A stretch of 64,000 nucleotides of DNA from Thiovibrio frasassiensis (GTDB taxonomy: Bacteria > Desulfobacterota > Desulfobulbia > Desulfobulbales > Desulfurivibrionaceae). The notes under the pieces were generated by a model. It was given only the letters and a program-made list of their open reading frames with translations. It ran no database searches and was not told where the DNA came from. Shown here in pieces: positions 16,151-25,763 of the stretch (its first letter is position 1; every line of letters begins with the position of its first letter). A program made the position numbers and the translations under genes. Where the stretch lies: assembly GCF_029607905.1 (NCBI RefSeq), contig NZ_JAPHEH010000001.1, forward strand, positions 1,331,530 to 1,395,529. The letters run 5' to 3'.

Positions 16151-16756
16151 ATGGGGTTGTTGGCCAGATCGGCAAGTTTTGTCCGCTATGCGGTGGAAGG
16201 GGATTTGCCCCCGAATTTTTGGGAGTTCGCCGCCGAGCGGATCGTCCTGAATTCCTTTCGGGATATTGACGAGAGCTACGAAGAGCGTTCCGTGGGTTGG
16301 GTTTCCGTGCTCAATATGTTCGACAGCGAGTTTGCCTATGCCTCCTATGCGGCGGCGGACCATGTCGTGCTTTCCCTGCGCCTTGACGAGCGGCGGGTTT
16401 CGCCCAAGGTGCTCAACAAGTTTTGCCTGAAAGAGGAAGAACGGCTCAAAAAGGCGCGGCAGATTCCCAAGCTGGCCCGGGCTCACCGGGTGGAGATCAA
16501 GGAGAGCGTCAAGTTGATGCTGATGAAAAAGGCGGCCCCGACCCCGGCGGTCTACGACCTCTGCTGGAATCTGGCCGAGGGGACGCTGCTGTTTTTCTCC
16601 ACCAGCCAGAAGGCCCAGGAGCTGCTGGAGGAGTTTTTCAAGCAAACCTTTGATCTCAGTCTGATGCTGCAGGTGCCGTATCTCACCGCCGAGCATCTGC
16701 TCGATGCCCCGGGCCGCGAGGCCCTGGCCGATATCACCCCCGCAATCTTTATTTGA
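16151..16756 (+). CDS. RdgC-like protein, N-terminal half
   Basis: 201 residues. Segments such as KKARQIPKLARAHRVEIKES followed by a hydrophobic strand region and KAQELLEEFF resemble the middle of RdgC, a ring-shaped DNA-binding protein that limits RecA loading. E. coli RdgC has about 300 residues; this protein covers roughly its first two thirds. The next gene, 19 bases on, appears to supply the rest. ATG at 16151 has only a weak ribosome-binding site. Alternative: a shorter stand-alone RdgC relative with an unrelated neighbour. Confidence 0.7.
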   Translation: MGLLARSASFVRYAVEGDLPPNFWEFAAERIVLNSFRDIDESYEERSVGWVSVLNMFDSEFAYASYAAADHVVLSLRLDERRVSPKVLNKFCLKEEERLKKARQIPKLARAHRVEIKESVKLMLMKKAAPTPAVYDLCWNLAEGTLLFFSTSQKAQELLEEFFKQTFDLSLMLQVPYLTAEHLLDAPGREALADITPAIFI

Positions 16757-16775
16757 AACCAGAGGCCTTACGCAC

Positions 16776-17324
16776 ATGGATTTAGTTGATCTTATTGACG
16801 AAAAACGATTTTTGGGGCAGGAATTTCTCACCTGGCTCTGGTTCAAGAGCGAGGAGCGGGGTGGGACCATCTTTCTCCCCGAGGCGGGCGAGGATATCCA
16901 GCTGGTCTTTGAAAAGCATATGATGCTTGAGTACGGCGAAGGCGAAAACCGCGAGAAGCTGATCTGCCGTGGGCTGATGACCGAGCTGCAGGAGGCGCGC
17001 ACCGGCCTGGCCATGGGCAAGAAGCTGGAGCAGGCCCGGATGCTGCTGACCCGGGGGGAGTATGAATGGAATCTTTCCTTCAAGGCCACCCTCATGGAGT
17101 TTCGCAATGTCAAGCCGCCCAAAACCATGGGCTCCTCCGAAGAGGGCAACGAGCCCGAGGCGGTGGAAGGGAGACTGCTTGAGCATCTCAGCTTGCACGA
17201 GATGGTGGTGCGCACCATGGATCAGCTCTTTCGCATGTTCCTCGATCTGCGCATCGGTTCCGGCTGGGAGCAGGAGCTGGGCCGCATTTGCTCTTGGGTC
17301 CGAAAAGGAAAAGAGACGCACTGA
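16776..17324 (+). CDS. Conserved-looking protein, possible C-terminal half of RdgC
   Basis: 182 residues from ATG 16776 ([20 protein letters not shown]). A region around [20 protein letters not shown] and [11 protein letters not shown] has the same order of features as the C-terminal part of E. coli RdgC (helix, two strands, 'LKF'-like end), but identity by eye is low. It follows the RdgC-like N-half by 19 bases and precedes gatB by 47. It may form a heteromeric RdgC-like ring; otherwise function is unknown. Confidence 0.65.
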   Translation: MDLVDLIDEKRFLGQEFLTWLWFKSEERGGTIFLPEAGEDIQLVFEKHMMLEYGEGENREKLICRGLMTELQEARTGLAMGKKLEQARMLLTRGEYEWNLSFKATLMEFRNVKPPKTMGSSEEGNEPEAVEGRLLEHLSLHEMVVRTMDQLFRMFLDLRIGSGWEQELGRICSWVRKGKETH

Positions 17325-17371
17325 CCCGGCCGCACTGTCCTGCCGCCGGTTTCTATAAGGGAGAGAACACC

Positions 17372-18805
17372 ATGGAATTTGAAACTGTCATCGGCCTTGA
17401 GGTCCATGCCCAGCTCAAAACCAAGAGCAAGATTTTTTGCGGCTGCACCACCGCCTTCGGAAACCCGCCCAATACCAATACCTGCCCGGTCTGCCTCGGC
17501 ATGCCAGGCGTATTGCCGGTGCTGAACAAAACGGTGGTGGAGTATGCCATGAAGATGGCCATCGCCACCAACTGCGCCATCGGCCCCATGAACCAGTTCG
17601 CCCGCAAGAACTATTTTTATCCCGACCTGCCCAAGGGGTACCAGATCTCCCAGTTCGACCTGCCCATCGCCGAACATGGTTGGGTGGATATCGAGGTGGA
17701 GGGGAAGACCAGACGCATCGGGATCACCCGCATCCACATGGAGGAGGACGCCGGCAAGCTCATCCACGACGAGCGCGAGCCCAAAAGCTACGTGGACCTC
17801 AACCGCACCGGCGTCCCGCTCATCGAGATCGTCAGTGAGCCGGATATCCGTTCGCCGGAGGAAGCCGCCGCCTATCTGAAAAAATTGCACGCCATTCTCC
17901 GCTATCTCGACATCTGCGACGGCAACATGCAGGAGGGCAGCTTCCGCTGCGACGCCAATATCTCGCTTCGGCCTCTGGGCCAGAAGGAGTTCGGCACCCG
18001 CACCGAGCTCAAGAACATGAACTCCTTTAAAAACGTGCAGAAGGCGTTGGAGTTCGAGGTGCGCCGCCAGCGCGACCGTTTGCTGGACGGGGAGAAGATC
18101 GTTCAGCAAACCCTGCTTTGGGATGCGGACCGCAACGTGACCAATGCCATGCGCTCCAAGGAGGAGGCCCACGATTACCGTTATTTTCCGGATCCGGACC
18201 TGGTGCCGGTGGTGATCGACGCAGCCTGGATCGAGGAGATGCGCGCCACCCTGCCCGAGCTGCCCGATGATCGGAAAAAGCGTTTCGTGGAGCAGTTGGG
18301 CCTGTCGGACAACGACGCCTCGGTGCTCACCTCTTCCCGTGAGCTGGCCGACTATTTCGAGGCGGCCCTGGCCCAGTATCCCAACGGCAAAAAGCTCGGC
18401 AACTGGCTGATGACCGAGCTGATGCGGTTGATGAAGGGCGAGGAGGCCTTGGATATCAGCCAGTGCCCGGTCTCTCCCGAGAATCTCGCCGCGCTGCTGG
18501 GTATGATCGACGCAGGCACCATCAGCGGCAAGATCGCCAAGACGGTGTTCGAGGAGATGATGCTTTCCGGTAAGGACCCGGAGAGTGTGGTCAAGGAGAA
18601 GGGGTTGGTCCAGATGAGCGACCAGGGCGAGATCCTGGCCATGGTTCAGGAGATCATTGCGGCCAATCCCGAGCAGGCCCAACAATTCCGGGAAGGCAAG
18701 ACCAAGGTCATGGGCTTTTTCGTCGGCCAGCTTATGAAGCAGACCGGGGGCAAGGCCAATCCGGGGCTGGCCAACGATCTGTTTGTGAAGGCGTTGACGG
18801 AGTAG
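17372..18805 (+). CDS. gatB: Aspartyl/glutamyl-tRNA(Asn/Gln) amidotransferase subunit B
   Basis: 477 residues, normal length. Begins [20 protein letters not shown]; contains CPVCLGMPG, the zinc/amidation-domain features of Gat[17 protein letters not shown], and a C-terminal YqeY-like tail domain. It transamidates mischarged Glu-tRNA(Gln) and/or Asp-tRNA(Asn) with ammonia supplied by GatA. gatA and gatC are not adjacent. ATG 17372 follows GGGAGAGAACACC. Ends just before radC. Confidence 0.97.
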   Translation: MEFETVIGLEVHAQLKTKSKIFCGCTTAFGNPPNTNTCPVCLGMPGVLPVLNKTVVEYAMKMAIATNCAIGPMNQFARKNYFYPDLPKGYQISQFDLPIAEHGWVDIEVEGKTRRIGITRIHMEEDAGKLIHDEREPKSYVDLNRTGVPLIEIVSEPDIRSPEEAAAYLKKLHAILRYLDICDGNMQEGSFRCDANISLRPLGQKEFGTRTELKNMNSFKNVQKALEFEVRRQRDRLLDGEKIVQQTLLWDADRNVTNAMRSKEEAHDYRYFPDPDLVPVVIDAAWIEEMRATLPELPDDRKKRFVEQLGLSDNDASVLTSSRELADYFEAALAQYPNGKKLGNWLMTELMRLMKGEEALDISQCPVSPENLAALLGMIDAGTISGKIAKTVFEEMMLSGKDPESVVKEKGLVQMSDQGEILAMVQEIIAANPEQAQQFREGKTKVMGFFVGQLMKQTGGKANPGLANDLFVKALTE

Positions 18806-18826
18806 GTGAATCCCACCGGGTCAAGC

Positions 18827-19561
18827 ATGGATAAAACCGACTGGCAGAAAAAAGGCGATGGCCACCGGCAGCGGCTGCGGGACAGGTTTCTGGACCACGG
18901 CCTTGACGGCTTCACCGATGCCGAGGTGTTGGAACTGCTTCTTTCCCTGGGCACCCCCCGCAAGGATTGCAAGGAAACTGCTCGGCTATTGCTCAAACAG
19001 TTTGGTTCCCTGGCCCAGGCCCTGGATGCCAGCCAAGCGGAGCTTGAGCTGATCGAGGGCATCGGGCCGAAGAACGGCTTCGCCCTGCACTTTGTCCAGT
19101 CCGTGGCCCGGCGCTATCTGCGGCAGCGGCTGAAGGCCAAGGAGTACCTCCGCTCCTCCCGCGAGGTGGGGGAGTATCTGGTCCATTCCATGCGCGGACT
19201 CAAGCGCGAGGTGCTGATGGCGGTTTTCCTCGACGCCTCCTTGGGGATCATCGACACCCAGCTGGTGGCGGAAGGCACCTTGGCCAGCAATACCGTGCAT
19301 CCCAGGGAGTTGATCAAGATGGCCCTTTCGCACCACGCCGCCTCAATGGTCATCGCCCACAACCATCCCTCCGGCAGCCTGACCCCTTCGGCGGAGGATA
19401 AAAAACTCACCCGCCATCTCTTCATCGCCCTGGGCTTTGCCGGGATTCAGCTCCTCGATCATCTCATCGTGGGGGAGGGGGAGCAGCCTTTCAGCTTCGC
19501 CGATCACGGGTTGCTGGAGGATATCCGTCGCCAGTCCCGTCCGCTTATCGCCGGAGAGTGA
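18827..19561 (+). CDS. radC: RadC-family JAB/MPN domain protein
   Basis: 244 residues from ATG 18827 (GTG 18806 in frame would add seven). N-terminal helix-hairpin-helix region (LIEGIGPKNGFAL) and a C-terminal JAB1/MPN metalloprotease-like domain with the HNHPSG metal motif and a distal Asp. Despite the old name, a DNA repair role is not established for the family. Overlaps hemW by three bases. Confidence 0.93.
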   Translation: MDKTDWQKKGDGHRQRLRDRFLDHGLDGFTDAEVLELLLSLGTPRKDCKETARLLLKQFGSLAQALDASQAELELIEGIGPKNGFALHFVQSVARRYLRQRLKAKEYLRSSREVGEYLVHSMRGLKREVLMAVFLDASLGIIDTQLVAEGTLASNTVHPRELIKMALSHHAASMVIAHNHPSGSLTPSAEDKKLTRHLFIALGFAGIQLLDHLIVGEGEQPFSFADHGLLEDIRRQSRPLIAGE

Positions 19562-20742
19562 CGGTGCCCGAAGCCATATCCACTGTTTTTACTCCCGCCA
19601 GCGGTGAAGAGGTGCCCGGTCTCTATCTGCACATCCCCTTTTGCAAAAGCCGCTGCGCGTACTGCTCCTTCAATTCCCATGCCTGCCAGTCCCCTCCGGC
19701 CGCATACCTGGCAGCCCTTGCCAGCCAGATCCGTTATTGGGCTGATCAGCAATGGTGCCGGGAGCGGGTCTTTGCCACCCTCTTCATCGGCGGCGGCACC
19801 CCGACCATCTATGGTGGGGATGAGCTGGCCGAGCTGGTCCGTCTGTGCCTCACCTCGTTCCGCTTTACGGAAGATGCCGAGATCACGGTGGAGGGTAACC
19901 CCAACACCGTCACGGTGGAGGCGCTGACCACCCTGCGCCGGGCAGGGGTCAACCGGTTGAGCCTCGGGGTGCAGGCATTTTCCGACCGGCTGCTGGGTGC
20001 GCTTGGCCGGAGCCATACGAAGGGTGAGGCCTGCGCTGCCATCAAGGCGGCGCGAAAGGGTGGCTTTACCAATATCAACCTGGATCTGATGTACGGCCTG
20101 CCCGGCCAGAGCGCAACGGATTGGCGGGAGAGCCTGGACCAGGCCCTTGCCTTCGGGCCGGAGCATCTTGCCTGCTACGAGCTGACCATCGAGGAGGACA
20201 CCCCCTTTGGTCGTTTGGTGGAAAAGGGCGCGCTGATCCTGCCCGAAGAGGAGGAGGCCATGGCCATGGCCGCACTCACCCACGATCTCCTGGCCCAGGC
20301 GGGTTTGCAGCGCTACGAGATCTCCAATTACGCCATGCCGGGCAAGGAATGCCGCCACAATCTCAATTACTGGCGAAACGGCTCGTATCTCGGCCTGGGG
20401 GCCGGGGCGGTCTCCTGCCTGTCCGGATTCCGGTTCGGCACGGTACGGGAGCCCGGGGAGTTTACCGGGCTGGTTCAAAAAGGAGAGCTGCCGCTGGCCG
20501 AGGGGGAATGCCTGCCGCTGGCGGCGCGGTTCCGGGAAAGCGTGGTCATGGAGTTGAGGATGCTCGACGGGGTGTCCTTTGCCCGGATGCAGCGCCGGTT
20601 TGGTTTGACGCCACCGGGCTATTATGGGAATATACTGGATGAATTGCAGGCGCAGGGGCTGATCGTGGTCACGCAAGACAGCCTGCGCCTTACCGAGGCA
20701 GGGCTGCCCGTGGCGAATCAGGTCTTGGCCCGGCTTGTTTGA
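19558..20742 (+). CDS. hemW: HemW-like radical SAM protein
   Basis: 394 residues. Radical SAM motif CKSRCAYC preceded by LYLHIPFC, GGGTP loop, VEGNP segment and a C-terminal HemN-type domain. The one extra cysteine after CxxxCxYC in HemN is absent, as in HemW, a heme chaperone rather than a coproporphyrinogen oxidase. GTG start coupled to radC by a GTGA overlap. Cytoplasmic or membrane-associated. Confidence 0.92.
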   Translation: MTVPEAISTVFTPASGEEVPGLYLHIPFCKSRCAYCSFNSHACQSPPAAYLAALASQIRYWADQQWCRERVFATLFIGGGTPTIYGGDELAELVRLCLTSFRFTEDAEITVEGNPNTVTVEALTTLRRAGVNRLSLGVQAFSDRLLGALGRSHTKGEACAAIKAARKGGFTNINLDLMYGLPGQSATDWRESLDQALAFGPEHLACYELTIEEDTPFGRLVEKGALILPEEEEAMAMAALTHDLLAQAGLQRYEISNYAMPGKECRHNLNYWRNGSYLGLGAGAVSCLSGFRFGTVREPGEFTGLVQKGELPLAEGECLPLAARFRESVVMELRMLDGVSFARMQRRFGLTPPGYYGNILDELQAQGLIVVTQDSLRLTEAGLPVANQVLARLV

Positions 20743-20770
20743 ACGATTTTTTTAGGGGTATTTCTCCGCG

Positions 20771-23554
20771 ATGATCTTTCCCGCTAACAGCATTGCTCGA
20801 AAATTGCTGGTCACTATGTCGTTGGTGGTTGCCGGACTGGTTCTGGTCCTTGGCGGCCTTGAAATCGTGCAGGAATATGGCCGTTACCGGCACGAGGTAG
20901 ATGCGCTCTGGGGGCAGCAGGTTGAGGCGCGCAAGAAACAGCTCGAGATGCAGGTCTCGGATGTGGTCTCCTACATCGAGTTCAAGAAATCCCAAGTTCG
21001 CGCCAAGGTGCAGGGGAGTCTCGAAGCCAGGGTCAGGGATGCCCATGGAGTGGCAAGCCATCTCTACGAGATAAGCAAAGATTCGCACAGCCCCAAGGAG
21101 CTTCGCCGTCTGGTCCGTGAGGCGTTGCGCAAGCAGCGTTTTAACAACGGCAGGGGCTATTTTTTCATCTTTGCCATGGATGGCACGGTGCTGCTCCATG
21201 CGGCCCAACCTGAGCTTGAGCAAAAAAACCTTCTGGCCTTGCAGGATACCCAGGGCGCCTTCGTAATCCGGGAGATGATCGAGCTTGCCCGGAGCAAGGG
21301 AGAGGGTTTTGTTCCCTACCTGTGGCCAAAGCCGGGGTTTCCCCCGGATCAGGAGTTTGAGAAAATTTCCTTTATCAAATACCTGCCGCAGCTTGATTGT
21401 TTCATCGGGGCGGGCGAATACCTGGATGACACCGAGGCCGAGGTCAAGGCCGAAGTGCTGGAGCGTATTGAAAAAAGCCGTTTCGGAGGGGGCGAGTATA
21501 TCTTTGCCGGGCAATGGGACGGGGTTTCCCTGGCCTACCCGACCAAGGGCCGCAACATGCTGGGGGTGACCGATGCCAACGGGGTGAAGGTTGTGGCGGA
21601 AGCCATTGCCCTGGCCCGGAAGGAAGGCGGTTTTCTCTTGTATGTGATGCCGAAAGTGGGTGAGGAGCGTAATTCGTTGAAACTCAGCTACGTGCGCGGT
21701 GTCAAGGATTGGCAATGGTATGTGGGGTCCGGGGTTTATCTGGATGATCTCGAGGCTGCCAGCGCCGGGGCCAGGCGGGAGTTGCGGCGCGAGATTGCCA
21801 TAATTGTCGGCCTGTCCCTGCTGGTGATGCTTGCTATTTTTCTGGCTGGGTTGTTTGTCGTCCGGAAAACGGCGGGGCAAATCCAGCACGCCTTTGCCGC
21901 TTTTGAAATCTTTTTTGACAAGGCGGCGCGGGAAAAGGTGGAAATGCAGACCTCAGGCTTGCATTTCGAGGAATTCCGCTCCCTGGCCAAGGCGGCGAAC
22001 CAGATGCTGGTTGAGCGGCGGGCCATGGAAGAAGGGCTGCGCAAAAGCGAGGAAAAATATCGGGTCCTGATCGATACCACGGGCACCGGGTTTGTAAAGA
22101 TAGATGGCGAGGGGAGGGTGTTGGACGCCAACCAGGAGTATGTGCGGATGACCGGACACGGGGATTTGGCCGAGATTTTGGGCCGGAGGGTGACCGAGTG
22201 GACTGCGGAGCATGATTTGGCAAAAAACCGTGAGGCGGTGCAGGAATGCGCCAGGCTTGGTTTTATCCGCCATCTGCAGATCGATTATGTCGATGGCCAG
22301 GGGGAGCTTACCCCAATGGAACTCAATGCCACGGTGGTGCAAGGGGAAGGGCAGCCGGAGATTCTCACCATCTGCCATGACGTCAGCCTGAGAAAACAGA
22401 TGGAAGAGCAGTTGCGCCAAGCCCAGAAGATGGAGGCCATCGGCACCCTGGCCGGTGGAATCGCCCATGATTTTAACAATATTCTTGCCGCGATCCTTGG
22501 CTATGCCGAGATGGCGGCAAGGAGCCTGCCCCCGGAAGCAGGCAGCGCCAAGGCCGATATCCAGCAGGTTCTGCGGGCCGGGTTGCGGGCCAGGGATCTG
22601 GTGAAGCAGATTCTGACCTTCAGCCGGAAAAGCGGGGAAGAGCGGGCGCCGATCTCGCCCAGGCCCATCGTCAAGGAGGCGCTCAAGTTTCTGCGGGCCT
22701 CGATTCCGGCAAGCGTTGAAATCCGCGAGGATATTGCCTCGGACTGTGGCGCCATCCTGGCCGATGCCACGAATATCCACCAGATCGTGGTGAACCTTTG
22801 CACCAATGCCTTCCATGCCATGGAGGCGGCAGGAGGGGTTCTGACCGTGATCATGAAAAACGTGGAGCTGGATGCAGGGGAGCTCGCCGGGGAAGGGGAT
22901 CTGCAACCCGGGGCGTATGTGCTGTTCAGTGTCGGCGACACTGGGCCTGGGATGACGCCGGAGGTTCTCTCCCGCATCTTCGACCCGTATTTCACCACCA
23001 AGAGTGTGGGCAAGGGTTCGGGCATGGGGTTGGCGGTGGTGCATGGCATAGTCAAAAATTATGGCGGCATGGTGCAGGTGGACAGCACCATGGGCAGCGG
23101 CACGGTTTTTCGCGTCTATCTGCCCCGGATCGGCAGTGGGGCGGATGCGCCGGAGAGCGTGCAGGAATGGGCGCTTCCTTCGGGCGGTCAGGAGCGGATT
23201 CTTTTTGTCGATGACGAGACAAGCATTGCCGAGATGGGCAAGGCCATGCTCTCCGGGCTTGGCTACCGGGTGACCGCCAGAACCAACCCCCTTGAGGCCC
23301 TGGAAGAGTTTCGCCGCCAGCCTGGGGACTTTGATCTGTTGATCACCGATCAAACCATGCCCAAGCTGTCCGGGTTGCAACTGGTTCAGGAAGTCCATGA
23401 TATCCGGCCCGGCCTGCCGGTGATCCTCTGCACCGGGTACAGCGCGGCGATCGAGGAAGAATCCGCCGCAGCGCAGGGCATCAATTATTTTCTCATGAAG
23501 CCTCTTACCATGCGGATGCTGACCGAGACGGTGCGCAAGGCTTTGGGGCAGTGA
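20771..23554 (+). CDS. Hybrid sensor histidine kinase with tandem Cache domains, PAS and receiver
   Basis: 927 residues. TM at about 15-35; two similar extracytoplasmic Cache-type repeats, each with an RGYFFIF/GGEYIFA strand and a later YLDDxE motif (about 40-220 and 230-340); TM at about 343-367; a HAMP-like linker; PAS at about 430-545; HisKA with phospho-His in GIAHDFNNIL; HATPase with DTGPGM and GSGMGLAVVHG; a C-terminal receiver with phospho-Asp in LLITDQTMPK. Cache pairs of this kind usually bind small organic ligands. No response regulator gene is adjacent, so output must go elsewhere. 28 bases after hemW. Confidence 0.95.
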   Translation: MIFPANSIARKLLVTMSLVVAGLVLVLGGLEIVQEYGRYRHEVDALWGQQVEARKKQLEMQVSDVVSYIEFKKSQVRAKVQGSLEARVRDAHGVASHLYEISKDSHSPKELRRLVREALRKQRFNNGRGYFFIFAMDGTVLLHAAQPELEQKNLLALQDTQGAFVIREMIELARSKGEGFVPYLWPKPGFPPDQEFEKISFIKYLPQLDCFIGAGEYLDDTEAEVKAEVLERIEKSRFGGGEYIFAGQWDGVSLAYPTKGRNMLGVTDANGVKVVAEAIALARKEGGFLLYVMPKVGEERNSLKLSYVRGVKDWQWYVGSGVYLDDLEAASAGARRELRREIAIIVGLSLLVMLAIFLAGLFVVRKTAGQIQHAFAAFEIFFDKAAREKVEMQTSGLHFEEFRSLAKAANQMLVERRAMEEGLRKSEEKYRVLIDTTGTGFVKIDGEGRVLDANQEYVRMTGHGDLAEILGRRVTEWTAEHDLAKNREAVQECARLGFIRHLQIDYVDGQGELTPMELNATVVQGEGQPEILTICHDVSLRKQMEEQLRQAQKMEAIGTLAGGIAHDFNNILAAILGYAEMAARSLPPEAGSAKADIQQVLRAGLRARDLVKQILTFSRKSGEERAPISPRPIVKEALKFLRASIPASVEIREDIASDCGAILADATNIHQIVVNLCTNAFHAMEAAGGVLTVIMKNVELDAGELAGEGDLQPGAYVLFSVGDTGPGMTPEVLSRIFDPYFTTKSVGKGSGMGLAVVHGIVKNYGGMVQVDSTMGSGTVFRVYLPRIGSGADAPESVQEWALPSGGQERILFVDDETSIAEMGKAMLSGLGYRVTARTNPLEALEEFRRQPGDFDLLITDQTMPKLSGLQLVQEVHDIRPGLPVILCTGYSAAIEEESAAAQGINYFLMKPLTMRMLTETVRKALGQ

Positions 23555-23595
23555 AACGTGCAGAGTGAAAAATTAAAAGGGTGGGGCTGCCTGTA

Positions 23596-24951
23596 ATGGC
23601 AAAAGAGAAAATATCCTACGTGTGCAGCGTCTGCAGCGGGGTGTTCAGCAAATGGGCCGGGCAGTGCGACGGCTGCGGCGCCTGGGACACCCTGGCCGAG
23701 CAGCAGGCCGCCGCAGGGGTGGCGGGCCGTTTCCAGGGCTATTCGGGTTCCCTGGCCAAGGTGCAGACCATGGCCGAGGTGGGCAAGGATGAGCTGGTCC
23801 GTTTTTCCACCGGCATGGGCGAGCTGGACCGGGTGCTGGGCGGGGGGTTGGTGCCGGGCTCGGTGGTCCTGATCGGCGGCGATCCGGGGGTGGGCAAGTC
23901 CACCGGCTTGCTCCAGGTCTGCTGCAACCTGAGCCTTACCCGAAAATGCCTCTATGTGACCGGCGAGGAGTCGCTCCAGCAGATCGCCATGCGGGCCAGG
24001 CGGCTCGGTCTGCCGGATCAGGCCTTGCTTTTGCTGGCGGAAACCAGGGTGGAGGATATCTGCGCCACGGCGCTCAAGGAGCAGCCCGAGGTCGTGGTGA
24101 TCGATTCCATCCAGACCATGCAGGTGGCGGACAGCCAGTCCGCGCCGGGCAGCGTCAGTCAGGTGAGGGAATCCGCCGCCCTGCTCACCCAGTTCGCCAA
24201 GCAGACCGGCATCGCCATCTTTCTGGTGGGCCATGTCACCAAGAGCGGCGACCTGGCCGGGCCCAGGGTGCTGGAGCATATCATCGACGTGGTCTGTTAC
24301 ATCGAAGGCGGCGGCGATTCCCGCTTCCGGGTGATGCGGGCGGTGAAAAACCGCTACGGGGCGGTGAACGAGCTGGGGGTTTTCGCCATGACCGACAAGG
24401 GTCTGCGCGAGATCTCCAACCCCTCGGCCATCTTTCTCTCCCGCCACGCCGAGCCCATGCCCGGCAGCGTGGTCATGGCGATCTGGGAGGGCAGCCGCCC
24501 CCTGTTGGTGGAGATGCAGGCCCTGGTGGATGACAGCCACAGCGAGAACCCTCGGCGGGTTACGGTGGGTCTGGAGCAGAACCGGCTGGCCATGCTCCTG
24601 GCCGTGCTGCACCGGCACGGCTCCATCGCCACTTATGGCCAGGATGTTTTCATCAACGTGGCGGGCGGGGTGCGGGTCAGCGAAACCAGCGCCGATCTTG
24701 CCCTGCTCCTGGCGGTTTTTTCCAGTCTGAAAAACAAGCCCCTGCCCGTGGAGTTGGTGGTTTTCGGCGAGGTCGGGTTGTCCGGCGAGATCCGGCCCGT
24801 GCCCAGCGGCCAGGAACGGTTGCGGGAGGCGGCGAAGCATGGTTTTAAACAGGCGATTGTTCCCTTGGCCAATGTGCCCAAGGGCGGGGTTGCGGGCATG
24901 GAGATCATCGGGGTCCGGAAACTGGCCGAGGCCATTGCCGCAGTCCGCTAA
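23596..24951 (+). CDS. radA: DNA repair protein RadA
   Basis: 451 residues from ATG 23596. N-terminal C4 zinc finger (CSVCSGVFSKWAGQCDGC), RecA-like ATPase with Walker A GDPGVGKST, the RadA-specific KNRYG motif (a Tyr variant of KNRFG), and a C-terminal Lon-protease-like domain. RadA promotes branch migration during recombination. Complete and normal length. Confidence 0.97.
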   Translation: MAKEKISYVCSVCSGVFSKWAGQCDGCGAWDTLAEQQAAAGVAGRFQGYSGSLAKVQTMAEVGKDELVRFSTGMGELDRVLGGGLVPGSVVLIGGDPGVGKSTGLLQVCCNLSLTRKCLYVTGEESLQQIAMRARRLGLPDQALLLLAETRVEDICATALKEQPEVVVIDSIQTMQVADSQSAPGSVSQVRESAALLTQFAKQTGIAIFLVGHVTKSGDLAGPRVLEHIIDVVCYIEGGGDSRFRVMRAVKNRYGAVNELGVFAMTDKGLREISNPSAIFLSRHAEPMPGSVVMAIWEGSRPLLVEMQALVDDSHSENPRRVTVGLEQNRLAMLLAVLHRHGSIATYGQDVFINVAGGVRVSETSADLALLLAVFSSLKNKPLPVELVVFGEVGLSGEIRPVPSGQERLREAAKHGFKQAIVPLANVPKGGVAGMEIIGVRKLAEAIAAVR

Positions 24952-25002
24952 GGATGGCAGGCCACCGGCTACTTTTCTTGCAGTCCGGGAGGTCTTCAAG
25001 CA

Positions 25003-25031
25003 TTGACAGCCCTTTTTTGAAATGGTACATA
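25003..25031 (+). promoter_or_regulatory. Sigma-70 promoter of the tRNA-Ser pair
   Basis: TTGACA, 17-base spacer, TACATA, ending 14 bases before the first tRNA-Ser. Confidence 0.75.
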
Positions 25032-25045
25032 ACTGACGGACTTTA

Positions 25046-25131
25046 GGAGGAATGGCCGAGTGGTTTAAGGCGGCGGTCTTGAAAACCGTTGTACGCAAGT
25101 ACCGTGGGTTCGAATCCTACTTCCTCCGCCA
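25046..25131 (+). tRNA. tRNA-Ser (anticodon TGA), CCA encoded
   Basis: Acceptor GGAGGAA pairs with TTCCTCC; anticodon loop CTTGAAA; long variable arm typical of class II tRNAs; T-loop GTTCGAATC; genomic CCA. Confidence 0.97.
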
Positions 25132-25153
25132 ACAACATGCGAATACGAATTGT

Positions 25154-25247
25154 GGAGAGCTGACCGAGTAGGCCGAAGGTGCTCGCCTGCTAAGCGAGTG
25201 TAGGATCAAAAGTTCTACCGAGGGTTCGAATCCCTCGCTCTCCGCCA
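25154..25247 (+). tRNA. tRNA-Ser (anticodon GCT), CCA encoded
   Basis: Acceptor GGAGAGC pairs with GCTCTCC; anticodon loop CTGCTAA; long variable arm; T-loop GTTCGAATC; genomic CCA. 22 bases after the first tRNA-Ser. Confidence 0.97.
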
Positions 25248-25281
25248 TGTTCATTTGCGGAGCAATCCGTTTGTCTCACAA

Positions 25282-25320
25282 CAAAAAAACCCGCGCCAGA
25301 AATGGTTAGCGGGTTTTTTT
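25282..25320. terminator. Bidirectional terminator between tRNA-Ser and the zinc-ribbon gene
   Basis: A-tract, CCCGC/GCGGG stem with an inner CCA-GAAA-TGG hairpin, T-tract. The inner sequence GCGCCAGnAATGGTT recurs in the terminator at 42883-42919. Confidence 0.88.
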
Positions 25321-25361
25321 GTGTCTTATGTCCCGCTGGGGGGCAATGCGGGGTTTGACCG

Positions 25362-25559
25362 CTAATGCGGTTGCAGATGCTCGACCTCCCGGCTGTCGCA
25401 TTTTGGGCAGATATCTATCCTGTCTGCGATCACTCCGGTGTCGACGCAAAACGGCGGATAACAGTCGGGACAAAAACAGGTAAGACACTCCTTGCATCGC
25501 ATCAGACTGGCGGGGGACTTCCGGCATTTTATACAGACGGCCGCAGTTTGCTCTCCCAT
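25362..25559 (-). CDS. Small zinc-ribbon-like protein
   Basis: 65 residues from ATG 25559. Four CxxC-type pairs (CIKC, CKEC, CFCPDC, CPKC) predict two zinc sites, much like a B-box or double zinc-ribbon. No other domain. GGGAACACT precedes the start with a GAGAGGAGG site just upstream. A longer frame to 25916 lies over non-coding sequence and is not supported. Function unknown. Confidence 0.75.
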   Translation of the reverse strand: MGEQTAAVCIKCRKSPASLMRCKECLTCFCPDCYPPFCVDTGVIADRIDICPKCDSREVEHLQPH

Positions 25560-25763
25560 AGTGTTCCCTCCTCTCCCTGAATTATGACCATAAAAGAAGA
25601 TTATCGCGGATGCATGACAACAGTCAAGAAAAGGCTGGGAGAAATACCGGCGAGAATTTCTCAGTGGAACACTGCTGCCCGCGTGTGATAAGATAGTTAG
25701 GCAGCTGGTTCTCCCATGGCAGATGTCTGGAACGGAGCTTCCTGGTATTGGAGGGGTGATGCG

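Noticed and set aside
16045-16269. Hydrophobic small ORF before the rdgC-like gene
   Set aside because: It overlaps the rdgC-like start region and promoter, GTG start lacks a ribosome-binding site, and its second half is the rdgC-like gene in another frame.
21953-25098. Long minus-strand frames opposite the hybrid kinase and radA
   Set aside because: Plus-strand proteins have all expected motifs; the opposite frames are GC-driven shadows.
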